Of a DNA stretch of 64,000 nucleotides, positions 22,500 to 34,589 are shown piece after piece; the first letter of the stretch is position 1, and each line of letters starts with the position of its first letter. A program made the translations under genes and the position numbers. This DNA is from Branchiostoma belcheri (taxonomy: Eukaryota; Chordata; Leptocardii; Amphioxiformes; Branchiostomatidae). The DNA is taken from assembly GCF_001625305.1 (NCBI RefSeq), contig NW_017802602.1, forward strand, positions 1,969,927 to 2,033,926, written 5' to 3'. The notes under the pieces were generated by a model. The model was not told the DNA's origin. It ran no database searches and saw only the letters and a list, made by a program, of their open reading frames with translations.

Positions 22500-23610
22500 A
22501 ACAAAGTGAGTTGGAAGTGGGGCATCAGCGCTGCAGATCGAGCGAAGGGCTTCCTCGCGGCAATGGTGTCAGAATTGATCACCAGTGTAGGGAGAATTAC
22601 GGTGCGGTCACATTCGTAGCAGGCCGCGGCATGATTTTGATGTATAATTTTCAAGCATCATTCTTTCTTCTTCTTTCCATTGAAGAGACCGCCTCCATCA
22701 TCGTGAAGACTATGTCGCCTGTAGGTGAGGCTGCATACCAGGAATGAGTAATCATGTAGAGGTGTTGCTAGTCTGTCCCGTATCTTAAGTTCAGTAAGGG
22801 GGTAGGGGCAGAGTCAGGATTTTGGATCTGGAACTGCCCAAGGTGGGAGAGAGGGTGACCTGACAGCTGAATTTAGAGCGACACATGCACGGCTAACTCA
22901 AGACATGAAGATACGAATTGAAATATATTGAAGCAACAAATGGGTAAAGCTGGGTCGATCTTTGTAACTCTCCGGAAGAAGACAGCTGACTTTTGGACGA
23001 CACATGCTTGTTTCGTATCGCAGGCTGGTTCTAGCTATTTAGTGCTTGATCACCGATGCAGGGAAAATTACGGTGCGGTCATATTCGTAGCAGGCCGCGG
23101 CACGGTTTTGATGTGATGTATAATTTGCAGCAGGCTGTGACAGAACTAACCGCCAACAAGGATGAAAGACAGCATTTCTGTAGAAAGACAGATGAATGTA
23201 GCACGATACATGCACGGCTAACTCAAGACATGAAGATACGAATTGAAATATTGAAGTAACAAATGGGTAAAGCTGGGTCGATCTTTGTAACTCTCCGGAA
23301 GAAGACAGCTGACTTTTGGACGACACATGCATGTTTAGTATCGCAGGCTGGTTCTAGCTATTTAGTGCTTGATCACCAGTGCCGGGAAAATTACGGTGCG
23401 GTCACATTCGTAGCAGGCACGGTTTTGATGTGATGTATAATTTTCCAGCAGTCTGTGACAGAACTAACCGCCAACAAGGATGAAAGACAGCGTTTTTTTT
23501 ACAAAGATAGATGAATGTATACCACGTTACGTGCACGGCTATCTCCTGAATGTCTTTAGGTTGCGATCGTAGGGCGATCGGACTTGAAGATACGAATTGA
23601 AATTTTGAAG
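22500..23610. repeat. Three-copy complex tandem repeat, unit about 320-470 bp
   Basis: GATCACCAGTG-AGGGA-AATTACGGTGCGGTCACATTCGTAGCAGGC followed by GATGTATAATTTTC recurs near 22577, 23048 and 23368. CACGGCTAACTCAAGACATG and CTCCGGAAGAAGACAGCTGAC recur between them. Confidence 0.8.
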
Positions 23611-24183
23611 AAACAAATAAAGGACAGTCGTGGGTTATCATTATTAACCGTTAACATTGTCGTTTTACAGTCTTACAGCACAGTGTAAAAAATACTTGTC
23701 CTGGAGTCCTGGCTTTTGGCAAGGTGTTGCTGTTCCTGAGCTGTCTCCCTGTGGCAGTCGCACGTTCAGGGGGAACAAGGTCGTGAAGAGGGTGATCAGG
23801 GTCCAGCATAGATATATAGCTTTTTTGAAGAGATCTGGTGCTGCTGACACCCTCCTTTCCTTCACCTTCCAGCTTTAGTTTGACTACCGAAGCACCAACC
23901 CACGGAAGCCTGGCTAAACATCAAACTGAATTAAAAATGAAGGTCTAGGGATTCTAAGAACACCCTGACTACCAAATACCCCAGTCCAACCGGCAAGCAG
24001 TTGGCTTTTGTTTTTGCATATCCGTCCGCGTTTCTTTAAACTCTGCGCAAACAAGCGAAGACGGGCACACCTTCAAAACGCCCCGACTACATTCATTCAT
24101 GCTGAAACTAGCTCATAACTGAACCTTGCCCTTCACCTCTCCACCCACTCGCCTCTGTAAAACCTACGCGCTCTCGGGGCAGG
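23611..24183. other. No recognisable gene
   Basis: Nothing I can support; no splice-bounded open frame. Confidence 0.5.
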
Positions 24184-24466
24184 GCGGCTTTATGAATGAA
24201 TGAAAGGTTGCATGAATGAATGAATGAATGAATGAGATAAAGGTAAGGTAAAGGTCCTGTGGCCCTATTAGGTCTGTAGAGGCAGTGGGTTGTTAATCCA
24301 CTGTGTCTAGGGCACGGTATTGGAAGGCTGAGCCCATCCCTCTCCTTCGAACCGGGGACCTCTTGGGTCTGGGCCGAACAATCTACCGTTACGCCACACG
24401 ACCCCACCATGAATGAATGAATGAATGAATGAATGAATGAATGAATGAATGAATGAATGAATGAAT
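24184..24466. repeat. (GAAT)n microsatellite flanking a SINE
   Basis: TGAATGAATG runs lie on both sides of a SINE copy (about 24184-24234 and 24409-24466). The second run touches the start of the LINE remnant directly. Confidence 0.9.
24236..24408 (-). mobile_element. tRNA-derived SINE (type B)
   Basis: On the minus strand: GGGGTCGTGTGGCGTAACGG (A-box region), GGTTCGAA (B box), GAGAGGGATGGGCT, CAATACCGTGCC, CAACCCACTGCCTCTACAG and a TTTACCTTACC tail. It shares its tail with the 30.3-kb copy, unlike type A. Confidence 0.8.
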
Positions 24467-26563
24467 GATAGCAGCTGAGGTAGAAAAGATGACCAGAGAG
24501 AGCTACAAGAACAACGACAGCATTCTAGCAGAACCCTTCACTGTAGCAGAGGTAGCTTCAGTGTGCATGAAACTGAAGAATGGCAAGAGTGCCGGCAAGG
24601 ACGGTCTGACGTACGAACACATGAAATATGGTGGAGAGCCGCTGTGGGTCAGGCTGACAAACCTCTTTAACATGATGAGAGAAGAAGAACACATTCCTGA
24701 AGCCTTCAAGAGAGGGGTCAAAATCCCACTACTAAAACAGGGGAAGACAGACAAGACAGACTTTGATGCACACAGAGGGGTTACTCTGCTCCCCTGCATG
24801 GCAAAAGTGTGGGAGAAAGTCCTGTTTGAGAGATGGAAGCCTTGGCTACAGTCACATGGTCTACCACACCAACTACAAAGCGGAGGTCAAAAGGGGTGCA
24901 GCAATGTGACAACAGCTTTTATTGTACAGGAAGTCCTGAGTCACTACAACGAGAGAGGAAGCAGAGTGTATGGATGTTTCCTGGACACAAGGAAAGCATT
25001 CGATACTGTGTGGCTTGATGGAATGCTATATAAAATCTTCAAAGAAGGGACGAATGGGAGAATGTGGAGGCTCCTCAAAGCAATGCACACAGGAAATAGA
25101 TACACAGTTTTACTGAATGGAAGACACTCAAGAGAGTTCACAACAACGAGAGGAGTTAACCAAGGGGGCGTCCTTTCCCTGATGTGTTACTAGCTCGCAA
25201 CAAACGACGTGCACCAGGAGCTGAAAACCCTGAAGTGTGGAGTCTCAATAGGAGGACTGAATTGCAGGTCACCAGCCCTGGCAGATGACATCTGCCTCCT
25301 TGCTAGTACAAGAAGAGGCCTGCAAGAGATGATAGACAAGATGGAGGACTATGGGAAAAGGTGGAGGTTCAAGTTTGCACCTGAAAAGAGCAAATGCATA
25401 GTCTTTGGTCAGAACAGAGGGGTGTCTTTTACAACACGACCTGAAGTAGGATGGAGGATGGGAGCTAACAACATAGCAGAGGTATCCCATGTAACACATG
25501 TGGGAGTTCAGCATGAGTCTAAGCTACAGTCTGCAAATGCCATAGACAGTGCGTGCAAGAAGGGAAGAGGGAAGGTTGGTGCCATAGCAGCTACAGGACT
25601 GGAAGGTCGCTTGTTGAACCCGGTGACAACCAAGAAACTCTACAATACCCTTGTGTTACCCAGCATGCTCCACGGTTGTGAGTTCTGGAACCCAACCACC
25701 TCGGAGATGGAGAAACTTTGGAGAGGGTACACAGGATGGGGGCAAAACGTCTACAGGGAATGCACTTTCAGACAGAGACAAACGCATGCCTTGCAACATT
25801 GGGGATGATGCCACTGAGGGCAATAATTCACAAACAAAAGCTGCTGCTGTTTGGAAGGCTTGCGAGATTACATCACACGTGTTTGGCCAAGAAGGTTTTC
25901 CTCTTCAGACTGTATTCCTTTGTTCTTTGTAAGAACAAGCAGGGAACAAGAGGGTTGATCAAGGACTGTTTTGAAATAGCTGAACAATATGGCCTGACAG
26001 AGTACCTAGAGAACTACTGGAGCACCCTCGACTTTCCAAGCAAGGAGCTGTGGAAAGTCACTGTAAAGAAAGCAGTAACAGAGGAAGAAGAAAGAAGATG
26101 GGTGCAGAATGTAGGGGAACACACATGCTGTCCTAGACTATATAAGACACACGAGACAAATATGAGACCTCACCGACTGTGGTTTGTAGCCAAGAAGAAT
26201 CCACAGCATAGAGAGAACCTGCAAAGGCTCATACACATGTGCACGATTCCAGTCAACCAAACTCCTAGATCATGCCCCACCTGTGGAAATGCAGTCAGTG
26301 ACCTCATAGAACACTTCCTCACCACATGCCCAACCTTCAGGAACACTAGAACTGACCTCATGGACAACATAACAGACCATCTAGGGACCAGAGTAGCTGC
26401 CGACATACACCAACAGCACGAGGAGAGGTTTGTGGAGGTGGTTCTTGGAGCCCAGGTCTGTGAGGAGGTAGAACCAGAACAATGGGAGGACTTCATAATT
26501 AATGCTGCCCGAACACTAAAACCCCTGGGTCTGATGGCTCTGAAGCACACAACATGGAAGTAA
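24463..26563 (+). pseudogene. 5'-truncated non-LTR retrotransposon reverse transcriptase, broken
   Basis: Reverse transcriptase of a LINE. One frame runs 24465-25808 with a single in-frame stop at 25191-25193; the protein continues in another frame from about 25718 to 26563, so there is also a frameshift near 25714. Visible: the fingers motif GKSAGKDGLTYEH, catalytic FLDTRKAFDTV (about 24976-25010), GVNQGGVLS, and the ADD of LADDICLLAS at 25281-25289. The C-terminal part has a zinc-knuckle pattern CPTC...EHFLTTC. No endonuclease is present: the copy begins within the reverse transcriptase domain, right at the (GAAT)n tract. The 3' untranslated tail runs to about 27180, ending near AATAAAGAATGGAAAGG. 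The clade is not assigned. Confidence 0.9.
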
Positions 26564-27180
26564 CTGAACTGACACATGGACTAGATTTATGGGTATGATT
26601 GTGTATATGATTACCCTGAATTCTCAAATATAACTGTAACACTCTGAGATATAAGGATACGCAGGCGTACCTCTTGTATAATGACCCATATTTTGACTCA
26701 ACATGTTCTGATTAGATTTGGGTGTACTTAATCACCAAGCAGGGAGAGACATGTAGTGTGCTACGATCAGTTTTAATAGATACATATATTGAGGATTGTT
26801 TTGAGACTTGTATTCTAAGCGGTTGGTAGGAGAAAGATTGTTCTCGTGAAATGTCTTGCTTTTGATATAGTCAGCAGTGAATAATGTCACTTATACTGAC
26901 TCGTCTTGTGAGTATTCAAGGACCCAGTTCCTGAGTCGGTCCTCATGTGAGAGAGACGCATACACAGAGAGATAAACTAGTAATCAGCGCTGATGTTTGG
27001 ACAGTTGTGAAACTTGAAACATAGTAACCCTTTATACTTTTATTATTCTAAGATGTTTTTATATTCCAGTATAGTAATGCACAATATGTAAGGATTGTTT
27101 TATATAGCTTTGTTTTAAAATGTACGTCCAAGCATGTATATGTTTGTTCAAGAGGCTCTCCTGGATGGAGGAATAAAGAA

Positions 27181-27675
27181 TGGAAAGGAAAGGAATGGTT
27201 TATTCATCAAAACACATAGCAGCCATAGGCTGAATTGCAAGTTTCTATACACACGCGACAGATTAAAAACCATGAATCAAAACCATTTGTACAATGACTG
27301 AAAACTTATTTTTACTAATTTTAAGTTACTAAAACAGTAACAAATGGATGCCGTAATAGTTGGCAGTAACCGCAGCACAATATAGGTATCATTTCTTGTT
27401 TCACAAGGTTTATGATGTCAAAATTTGAAGATGTAGGAATCCTCTGCCCATTATCCTCTGTTTTTTAGGCCCGCCTTGTTTTTTTTTTCGTCCTATCGCA
27501 TTAGATTTGGCGTCTGCAGAGGATGTCACCCATTGCCTTACCGACGAAAACAAGTTACGCATAGGTACATATCGGGCGTGTGATCAGAGGTATAGCTCAA
27601 GGATCAAGCAGCTCTCTCTCGTGCCGAAAACTAACGGCCGCGACATTTTGGCCCGCTCTATTTAATCCGGTGTAA
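27181..27675. other. Possible LINE 3' end (minus strand); otherwise unassigned
   Basis: GGTTTATTCATCAAAACACA...CTGAATTGCAAG near 27197-27240 looks like the inverse of an AATAAA-ended LINE tail. No gene seen. Confidence 0.4.
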
Positions 27676-27880
27676 GGCCACACCTCCTTAATTCTATGGA
27701 TGACATCTTCTGATGTCCCCCAAACTAGTGCGCGCGGGCGAATAAAAAAAATATGCCGGCCAAAAATAAAAATGCTACTAAACCACAGGAATATAAAGCT
27801 GGTATTGTGAATTTGCGGCAGTACATAGCGACGTATACGGCAGGCCGGTACATGCTGGCCTTTTGCGGAATATATCAGGC

Positions 27881-29593
27881 TCGTTCTCATTGAAATGTAC
27901 AAAATGGTGATTTTTTGGGTCGAAAAATCGATGATCTGTTTATTCAGGCAAACCTACCTTATTTTTTAGGAAAACATCTCAATTAATGATTACCAAAAAA
28001 GGACAGCTTAATTTTCATGGGAAGTTACCGAAAATTTATGCACCTAGATAAGACATATGTAAACAATGCAATTTTAGTGCGGCAAAAACGCTGGAACATC
28101 AGCATGAATTGGGTGTACGATAAAGCTTGTATTCATGACATCACTTCAAAAGCTATTAGTTTAGGCGTCAGTATCTATGAAAGTACTTCTGTCAACCCAT
28201 TATCAACTGGTAAATATACACGTATCGAAGACATAAAGGTAGCTAAGTGTAGTGTATAGAAGTCGCAAAAAATATCTTTTGAAGCAAAGAAGAGTAGAAC
28301 ATTTGAGTTTGTTGACGCCACAGAGGGTTATTTTTCTTCGGATCCGTATTTTTCCTACTTTATTTCCAACTATTATGTTTATGGTGCATAGGGAAGGGAA
28401 ATTCAATCTCTTGTTACGTCTTTTGCGCTACAGGTGTAACTTCCGTTACCGGTAACGGATGTTACAAAACGGACGTTTTTGTTTATTTCTCCAAGAAGAC
28501 CTGCAGTTTTTATCTTCATCCTTTGAGAACAAGGGAGCATAAGTACGGACATTTCAAAACTGGGCGACTTTTTATATACCAGGTGAAGAAACTAAAATTG
28601 AAAGTAAAAACAACGGTAACGNNNNNNNNNNNNNNNNNNNNTAAGTGTAGTGTATAGAAGTCGCAAAAAATATCTTTTGAAGCAAAGAAGAGTAGAACAT
28701 TTGAGTTTGTTGACGCCACAGAGGGTTATTTTTCTTCGGATCCGTATTTTTCCTACTTTATTTCCAACTATTATGTTTATGGTGCATAGGGAAGGGAAAT
28801 TCAATCTCTTGTTACGTCTTTTGCGCTACAGGTGTAACTTCCGTTACCGGTAACGGATGTTACAAAACGGACGTTTTTGTTTATTTCTCCAAGAAGACCT
28901 GCAGTTTTTATCTTCATCCTTTGAGAACAAGGGAGCATAAGTACGGACATTTCAAAACTGGGCGACTTTTTATATACCAGGTGAAGAACTAAAATTGAAA
29001 GTAAAACACGGTAACGGATGTTACAGTCATTACTGTAAAACAATTTGTTCAGCGAAGGTGGCTACAAATAACAGCACACACTCTTTTCTTCTTCTCTTAG
29101 AAACATAGAAAACTTGCTAAAAGTCATCAAAATGGCAATTTCCTGTCTTATATGTTACTCTATCTAAACTGCACGACCGTCTTACTTAAGCGGTAACGGA
29201 TGTTACAGAACTTGGCGACAGGTATGAAACACCTCCCACGACGTACAGGAATAGTGACAGGAGCGATCTGACTTGAACAGTCAGAGTACCTGGCCATCCG
29301 ACTTCACCAGGCAGAAAACTACTGCCGTAATCAAATTGCTACGTTTTAGGTTGCTTTTTAAAGTTTCTATTTCGTCTCAGGCGACAGCCGCTTTTTAGGG
29401 GGAGAAATCCAATCCGCGACCATAATTTCTCTCAAGTCATCAATCAAACCTGGGTTTGTGGTACATTTTTCGTGAAACATAGTAAGTGTAGTGGGAAAGT
29501 GAAGAAAGCAACGATGAGGTCCATGATTTGGCTCATGCCTAGTCGTAAAGAGTGGCGACAGCATTTTGTACATTTGAATGAGAACGAGTGATC
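27881..29593. mobile_element. TIR element of about 1.7 kb nested in the MITE
   Basis: Starts near GGCTCGTTCTCATTGAAATG and ends CATTTGAATGAGAACGAG, terminal inverted repeats of about 25 bp, flanked by ATCA on both sides. The interior is rich in TAACGGATGTTAC and CCGTTACCGGTAACGG motifs. The best open frame (28017-28259) is short and unrecognised, so it appears non-autonomous or decayed. It contains an N gap and a sequence duplicated across that gap. Confidence 0.8.
28622..28641. other. Assembly gap (20 N) with duplicated flanks
   Basis: The sequence 28244-28621 before the gap is repeated from 28642 onward at an offset of 398 bp with only small indels. This looks like two haplotypes of one locus placed in tandem rather than a real duplication. 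Confidence 0.95.
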
Positions 29594-29819
29594 AATCGGC
29601 ACTGTACGTATGTACTGAGTTCTTGAGTCGTGGAGCTTCGGTAGCCTGGATGCCACACTCCAGAGTTACCACCGGCTCCGTATTGTTGCTGACTACCCAG
29701 GCCTAGAGCCAGGCCAGAGCCTCGGAGGAAGTGATCTTTTTTTTTCTGAGAACAGGCGAAAATCAATGCGCGCGCGGATGTCATCCATAAAATTAAGTCG
29801 GTGTGGCCTAACGGTAGAA

Positions 29820-30129
29820 GATGAGTCTTTAGTACCCGTCCAGTCCGCACGGGCGCACTCTGAAAGGCGGCCGGTGACGCATGGGCTCTTAGGTCCGCGT
29901 TTGCGGCGGCGGATTTCAGCCGATAGCTTCCAAATCCTCCCGGGCAGGGAAGTAGTAATCACGGGATAAAGATTTGCGCGGCGACGCTGACGTGATGATT
30001 ACCTGTAGACGCGTCGCGTGGAAAGGAAAACACTCGGGGCTGTGGTGGGAGGTTTAGGGCAAGTAAAGCCACTGTTGCAGGGCTTTTCTTGCTTACAGTA
30101 TTATTACACAGCCCTACATTATTTCATAC
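29820..30129. other. No recognisable gene
   Basis: Moderately GC-rich stretch right of the MITE. A plus-strand open frame crosses it but shows no motif. Confidence 0.4.
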
Positions 30130-30480
30130 GCGAGCGCACACGAGATCGTGAGATCACAGGTGCGATTCCTGTATATAATTCCTGGCTAGAGGCTGTGTCC
30201 TTGGGAAAGGCACTTAACACGACTTTCCTCTCTCCACCCTGTTTTCTTGGCACTCCTGGTTAGACGTTGTGTCCTTGGAAAAGGCAATTTATTTGACTTT
30301 CCTCACTCCACCCAGGTGTAAAATGGGCACCTTCAGGACTTGGGTTGGGGAAGTAAAAGGCAGTGGAAGGAGAGGGATGGGCTCTGCCACCCAATACCGT
30401 GCCTTAGACACTGTGGATGAACAACCCACTGTCTCTACAGCCTCAAAAAGGCTACAGGACTACCTTTACCTTTTACCTTT
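30130..30480 (+). mobile_element. tRNA-derived SINE (type B), body partly duplicated
   Basis: B-box-like GGTGCGATTCC, then TGTGTCCTTGGGAAAGGCACTT twice (near 30195 and 30269), CCACCCAGGTGTAAAATGGG, GAGAGGGATGGGCT, CCCAATACCGTGCC, CAACCCACTGTCTCTACAGC and a CCTTTACCTTTTACC tail. Same tail type as the minus-strand copy at 24.3 kb. Confidence 0.8.
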
Positions 30481-30849
30481 GTATAACGCGTACAATCCTC
30501 AGAATGCCACACCTGGACAAAACCCCTAGAATTCTCAGTCCTAGCAAAGACATGTGACAAGGGAGACATGAAGCACAGAGGGGATAGGCCCTCCTATAAA
30601 AGTATAACAGAAAAGAAACTCCAAGAGCTAAGGGAGCTTTCGAGACAGAAGACACACAGTCGAAGGATATGAAGAAAAGCCTGAATGCAAGTGAAGAACG
30701 TTTTCTTACGACAATAGCTGCAGAATACACTGGATAATGATGATAATACCGCGTGCAATGAGACTACCAGCAAGAAAAGCGATTCAACATATTCAGCTTT
30801 CGTACAGAAATCGTGACTAACAAGATCTGTTATTGTAGACCCTTGTGAA
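30481..30849. other. No recognisable gene
   Basis: Nothing supported. Confidence 0.5.
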
Positions 30850-31175
30850 AGCCTCGAAGGTTCTTTCTCAAAGCCAATTGTACGCTAAACAATTGTACGA
30901 CAAAGAAAGGCAAAACCACACAAAAGTCCACGTGCTAAAGTGATCCTTCTGTCTGAGTGCAGCGTTACTCTTTCGGTATTCAGAAGTACAATGCTCTCTT
31001 GTAATCGTTAGCAACATTATCGGTTCTTTCTCAAAGCCTGACTGAAAAAATGTACCACAAGGAAAGACAAAACCACACATAAAGCACCATGCTAAAGTGA
31101 TCCTTCTGTCTGTGAAATACCACACTCTTACAGCGTACAGTGTACAGCGTTACTCTTTCGGTATTCAGTACTACA
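30850..31175. repeat. Direct repeat of about 165 bp
   Basis: GGTTCTTTCTCAAAGCC, AAAACCACAC-AAAG, GCTAAAGTGATCCTTCTGTC, CAGCGTTACTCTTTCGGTAT and TACAATGC occur in the same order in 30859-31000 and 31020-31180. Confidence 0.8.
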
Positions 31176-32329
31176 ATGCGCTCTGTAGTATTGTTCTCTA
31201 GTGGCTCATCAGCGTAACACTCCTAGGACGGCAGGACTTGTCAGCAGCCCTCATGTAGGGACTCAACACGCCACCAGCGAGACCAATTTACTTCTTTATC
31301 CAGCCCGGAGCCTTGTACATGCAGTCCCCAAAGGAAAGACTACCAATGCTTGCAATGTGCCTCCAATTTTCAAACTTCAAAGGCATCGTATGCAATTTCA
31401 GGGCGGAAAAACTGGACGTTCAAAGTCCTTTTTCAGAGATTTTCAAAAACCTTTCAAAGTCAATTTTCTGGTCATTATTTGAATGTAGAAAGTTGAATCA
31501 ATCCTATCCCATAGCATACTGATATCTGTGGGGCAAGAATACAATCTCGATGACAGAAAAGCCAGAAATCTGTTGCTTGTTTCGTATCTCTAGTTATTTA
31601 TGGGTGGTACCCCAAAAATAAGGAGACACATCACGTAGCTTGTTTCTAGGTTATTTTAAACGCTTCAAGTATGAAACGATGACAAAAATGTGCTACGAAA
31701 TGGCAGTCAAATGTCAAAATAAGCAAGGAAGTTTTGTAGACTGTCCTTAATATATCAATCAATCAATCAAAAATCGTTTATTACTAAAAATCACGAACAT
31801 TGCAGCAGAAAGCTGAATTACGTTCAAAGATGTACAATCATTTTAAAAACGTTAACAACTACACAATCTCGGAGTCAAATTGTCGTAGTAGAATTACACA
31901 TTGAAAAATATTTACACGATATGACGTACTTAGTGAAATTCAAGACAGATTTCCCCATCCAGAATATTTTTGTTTTGTCTGAGTCCTCAGCTGTGTGATT
32001 GGTGAGCGAGGGAAATAAGGACAGTTTAACACGCCAGAGGCATCCGTAATCTTTGATTAGAATCACGCTAATGAATTCCCAGAACACGGAGGTAAGTGAA
32101 TTTAACGCACGCAACGGCGGTAAAATCTCCAAGCAGATACATGCAGGGACCTCCCTAAACAATGGAGCAGTGGAGCTCCTCCACCCAGTCCTTATCTCAG
32201 CTCCACCCTGTTAATTTTCAAAACTAGTGTTTTTACACCCTTTTCCAGGGTTCTTTGGTCAAATTTACCGATATTTCGCACCCTCCTCCATTCTGTCCTA
32301 AATTTCTGGGGAGATCCCTGTACATGTAC
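31176..32329. other. No gene; likely LINE tail (minus) at about 31752-31850
   Basis: A (TCAA)n run at 31755-31772 followed by AAAATCGTTTATTA reads as the inverse of a LINE 3' tail. A phrase near 31370-31420 (GGCATCGTATGCAATTTCAGGG) is shared with the dispersed repeat at 33.5 kb. Confidence 0.45.
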
Positions 32330-32600
32330 TAGTATACTAGTGGCTGCAAAGACAGTATCAAATTGGTAAGACAGTACCGAACTGGCAAGACAGTATCATT
32401 GGTAGGGCAGTATCCACGTTTGACTGGCGAAAAAGAAAGATACCAATAGAGATGAGAGAGGGAGTAGAAAAGTAGAACAGCAATCTCCAAGCAGATATTT
32501 CGGTGGCTGCAAGACAGTATAACTGGCATGGCTGTATCATTGGCAAGGCAGTATCCACGTTTGGACGGCGAAAAAAACCAATACAACAACAAAAGCACGA
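32330..32600. mobile_element. Decayed copies of the TAATCTCCAAGCAGAT MITE family
   Basis: GGTGGCTGCAAAGACAGTATC, GGCAAGACAGTATCATTGG, CAATCTCCAAGCAGATATTTCGG and GGCAGTATCCACG repeat here. One recognisable end per copy remains. Confidence 0.6.
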
Positions 32601-32689
32601 TAAAAACGCCTGAAACACGTCAAAATCCTGAAACTGAGCTTGCAGAGTGATTTCGGAGTGCAAGTACGGCGTGGTTCGGGTGTCTACTC

Positions 32690-33420
32690 CAACATTAAGT
32701 GCATCGTGTCTTATTTATCAGAATTTACCATCCAAAAAACGAGAGGAAATAAGACAAGTGGTAATCACCTTTACCAGCATAGCAACACGTCAAAAATAAT
32801 CCTAAGCCTAAACTTCTCTTTGAAGAATCATGACAGTGTGCATGTGCGGCGTTGTTTGGCAGGCTACTCCAAAGTGCATCGTATTTTCTTTATCAGAATT
32901 TACCATCCAAGCAACGAGAGGAAATAAAACAGGCCGTAATCACCATTACCTACTGCATTCCACACAGATCACAACATAAGAAGAAAGACGTCAGATTAGG
33001 GATATGCAGATTACAATAGTTACAGCCCTGGTTACCGTAAAATACAGTGTACACTCCCTCGGACGTCGTATATTTTCTTCCTCAGAATTTCCATCCAAAC
33101 AACAAGTGTTAATCACCTTTACTTACTGAAATCCTCACAGAATACAACATAAGACGAAAGACGTCAGAGTATGGATATACAGATAACAACAATAGTTACA
33201 GCCCTGGTTACCGTAAAATACAGTGTACACTCCGTCGGACGTCGTATTTTTTTTTAATCATAATTTACCATCCAAACAAAGTGGTAATCACCTTTTTTCA
33301 CAACATAAGAAGATAGACGTCAGAGTACGAATATGCAGATTACAACAATAGTTACAGCCCTGGTTACCGTAAAGTAGTGATTTAATGCAGTGTACACGTA
33401 GATCATATAAGATAAGCAGC
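32690..33420. repeat. Tandem array, unit about 180-190 bp
   Basis: ACCATCCAA-CAA, GGTAATCACCTTTAC, CACAACATAAGAAGA-AGACGTCAGA, ACAATAGTTACAGCCCTGG and ACCGTAAAATACAGTGTACAC recur about four times with steady spacing. Confidence 0.85.
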
Positions 33421-33489
33421 TAATGGGAAATGTGCTTCAGTTTGGCTCTATTGCAAGGCAACGGACTCAGCTACAAGGCCATCAGAATA

Positions 33490-33840
33490 CACATAAAAGG
33501 CATCCAATGCGATTTCAGGGCAGCAAAATTGGAAATATTCTGAATAAGGCAACTTTTGTCATATTTACACATATTGCTTCACATTAGTACATTTGAGTCA
33601 GCATTTCAGACTTTGGGCACTTAAAACTGCAGAAACAAGCCCCAAGATGAGTCATTTATTTTCTGGTTGGTACCCTAAAAATCAGCCAAGGGCCCTTCCA
33701 GTAACCATTTTCCTTCAAAATTTTCACATTTTTGCTTCATGAGGGTCAATATACATTGGGATAGTGTGTATGTAGATAAATAACTAGAACACTGGCTTTG
33801 AAAAATCTGGTTTCCAAGCCCTAAAAAACGCACTGGATAC
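33490..33840 (+). repeat. Dispersed repeat, inverted copy at 39500-39760
   Basis: TTTCTGGTTGGTACCC, AAAATCAGCCAAG, AGTAACCATTTT, CAATATACATTGGGATAGT and ACTAGAACACTGGCTTTGAA read on the plus strand; the same sequence appears inverted and diverged at 39.5-39.8 kb. Family unknown. Confidence 0.7.
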
Positions 33841-33869
33841 ATCCACAATATCTAGACACGCACGTTGCA

Positions 33870-34510
33870 ATGGAACAACCGTGCAATAAAATCATGCAAT
33901 AAAGTGGAAAATGACACCTCGTCTTTTCTTCTTCATAATTTTTTTTTCCGTCGAACTCTCCAGATTACGATGAGTGGCCGTTGGCAATGTTGATGAAAAA
34001 TAATATTGCGAGAAACTCATTAAACTGGCATCAAAATCTATTGGAATCCCGTCATATCAATGATCTTGTGCCGTTGGAAAAGAAAGGCCCGTTACACGAA
34101 TTTCCTCACTTTACTCAGGTGAAAACGAGTATGTCTGTTGTCCGTTCATGCGTTTGTCTACGTTGGTGGCGGCACAGAAATATAAAGTTGAAAAAAAAAA
34201 CTTGAGTGTGCCGTCGCCTTGTCTTGTATATAATAAATGTTGGAATAGAAGAAAAAAATCCACTCGAATTTGGCCTAGACCCGGTTTCAATTTGCCTACT
34301 ACTAGTGTCTCGGTACTACACACAACCGTGTGATAAAATCACGTAATAAAATGGCAAATGACACCTTGTCTTTTCTTCTCCAGACTATACGATGTGCAAA
34401 AATGTTGATAAGAAATAATATTGCAAGAAACTTGTCAAATTGGCACAAAATCCACCGATTCCCACACTCGAACTTGGCCTAGACCCGGCTTCAAATTGCC
34501 GCCGCCTCCG
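33870..34510. repeat. Duplicated 190-bp block; first unit interrupted by a SINE
   Basis: CCGTG-AATAAAATCA-GTAATAAA-TGG, GACACCT-GTCTTTTCTTCT, AATAATATTGC and GGCCTAGACCCGG-TTCAA occur in both units (33870-34310 and 34318-34510). The first unit is split by the SINE at 34058-34250; the second is the empty site. Confidence 0.8.
34058..34250 (+). mobile_element. 5'-truncated SINE (type A)
   Basis: Begins at ATGATCTTGTGCC and lacks the tRNA half. Keeps TTTCCTCACTTTACTCAGG, TTGGTGGCGGCA, ATATAAAGTTGAAAAAA, ACTTGAGTGTGCCGTCGCC and the AATAAATGTTGGAA end. Confidence 0.8.
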
Positions 34511-34589
34511 CACAAAACACACATAGCCGGGGCTTCAGTGTTGTGAAAACTCGATTATTGCCTCCGTTGCATCTCTACGTGACATGTCT

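Larger units (their letters stand above)
27676..29808. mobile_element. PIF/Harbinger-like MITE split by a nested element
   Basis: Left half 27676-27880 and right half about 29594-29808 together match the intact 432-bp copy at 55461-55892 read in reverse. Ends are GGCCACACC and GGTGTGGCC with a perfect TAA target duplication (27673-27675 and 29809-29811). The 3-bp TAA/TTA duplication is typical of PIF/Harbinger transposons. Confidence 0.9.

Noticed and set aside
28017..28259. 80-codon open frame inside the nested TIR element
   Set aside because: No transposase motif; too short to support an autonomous element.
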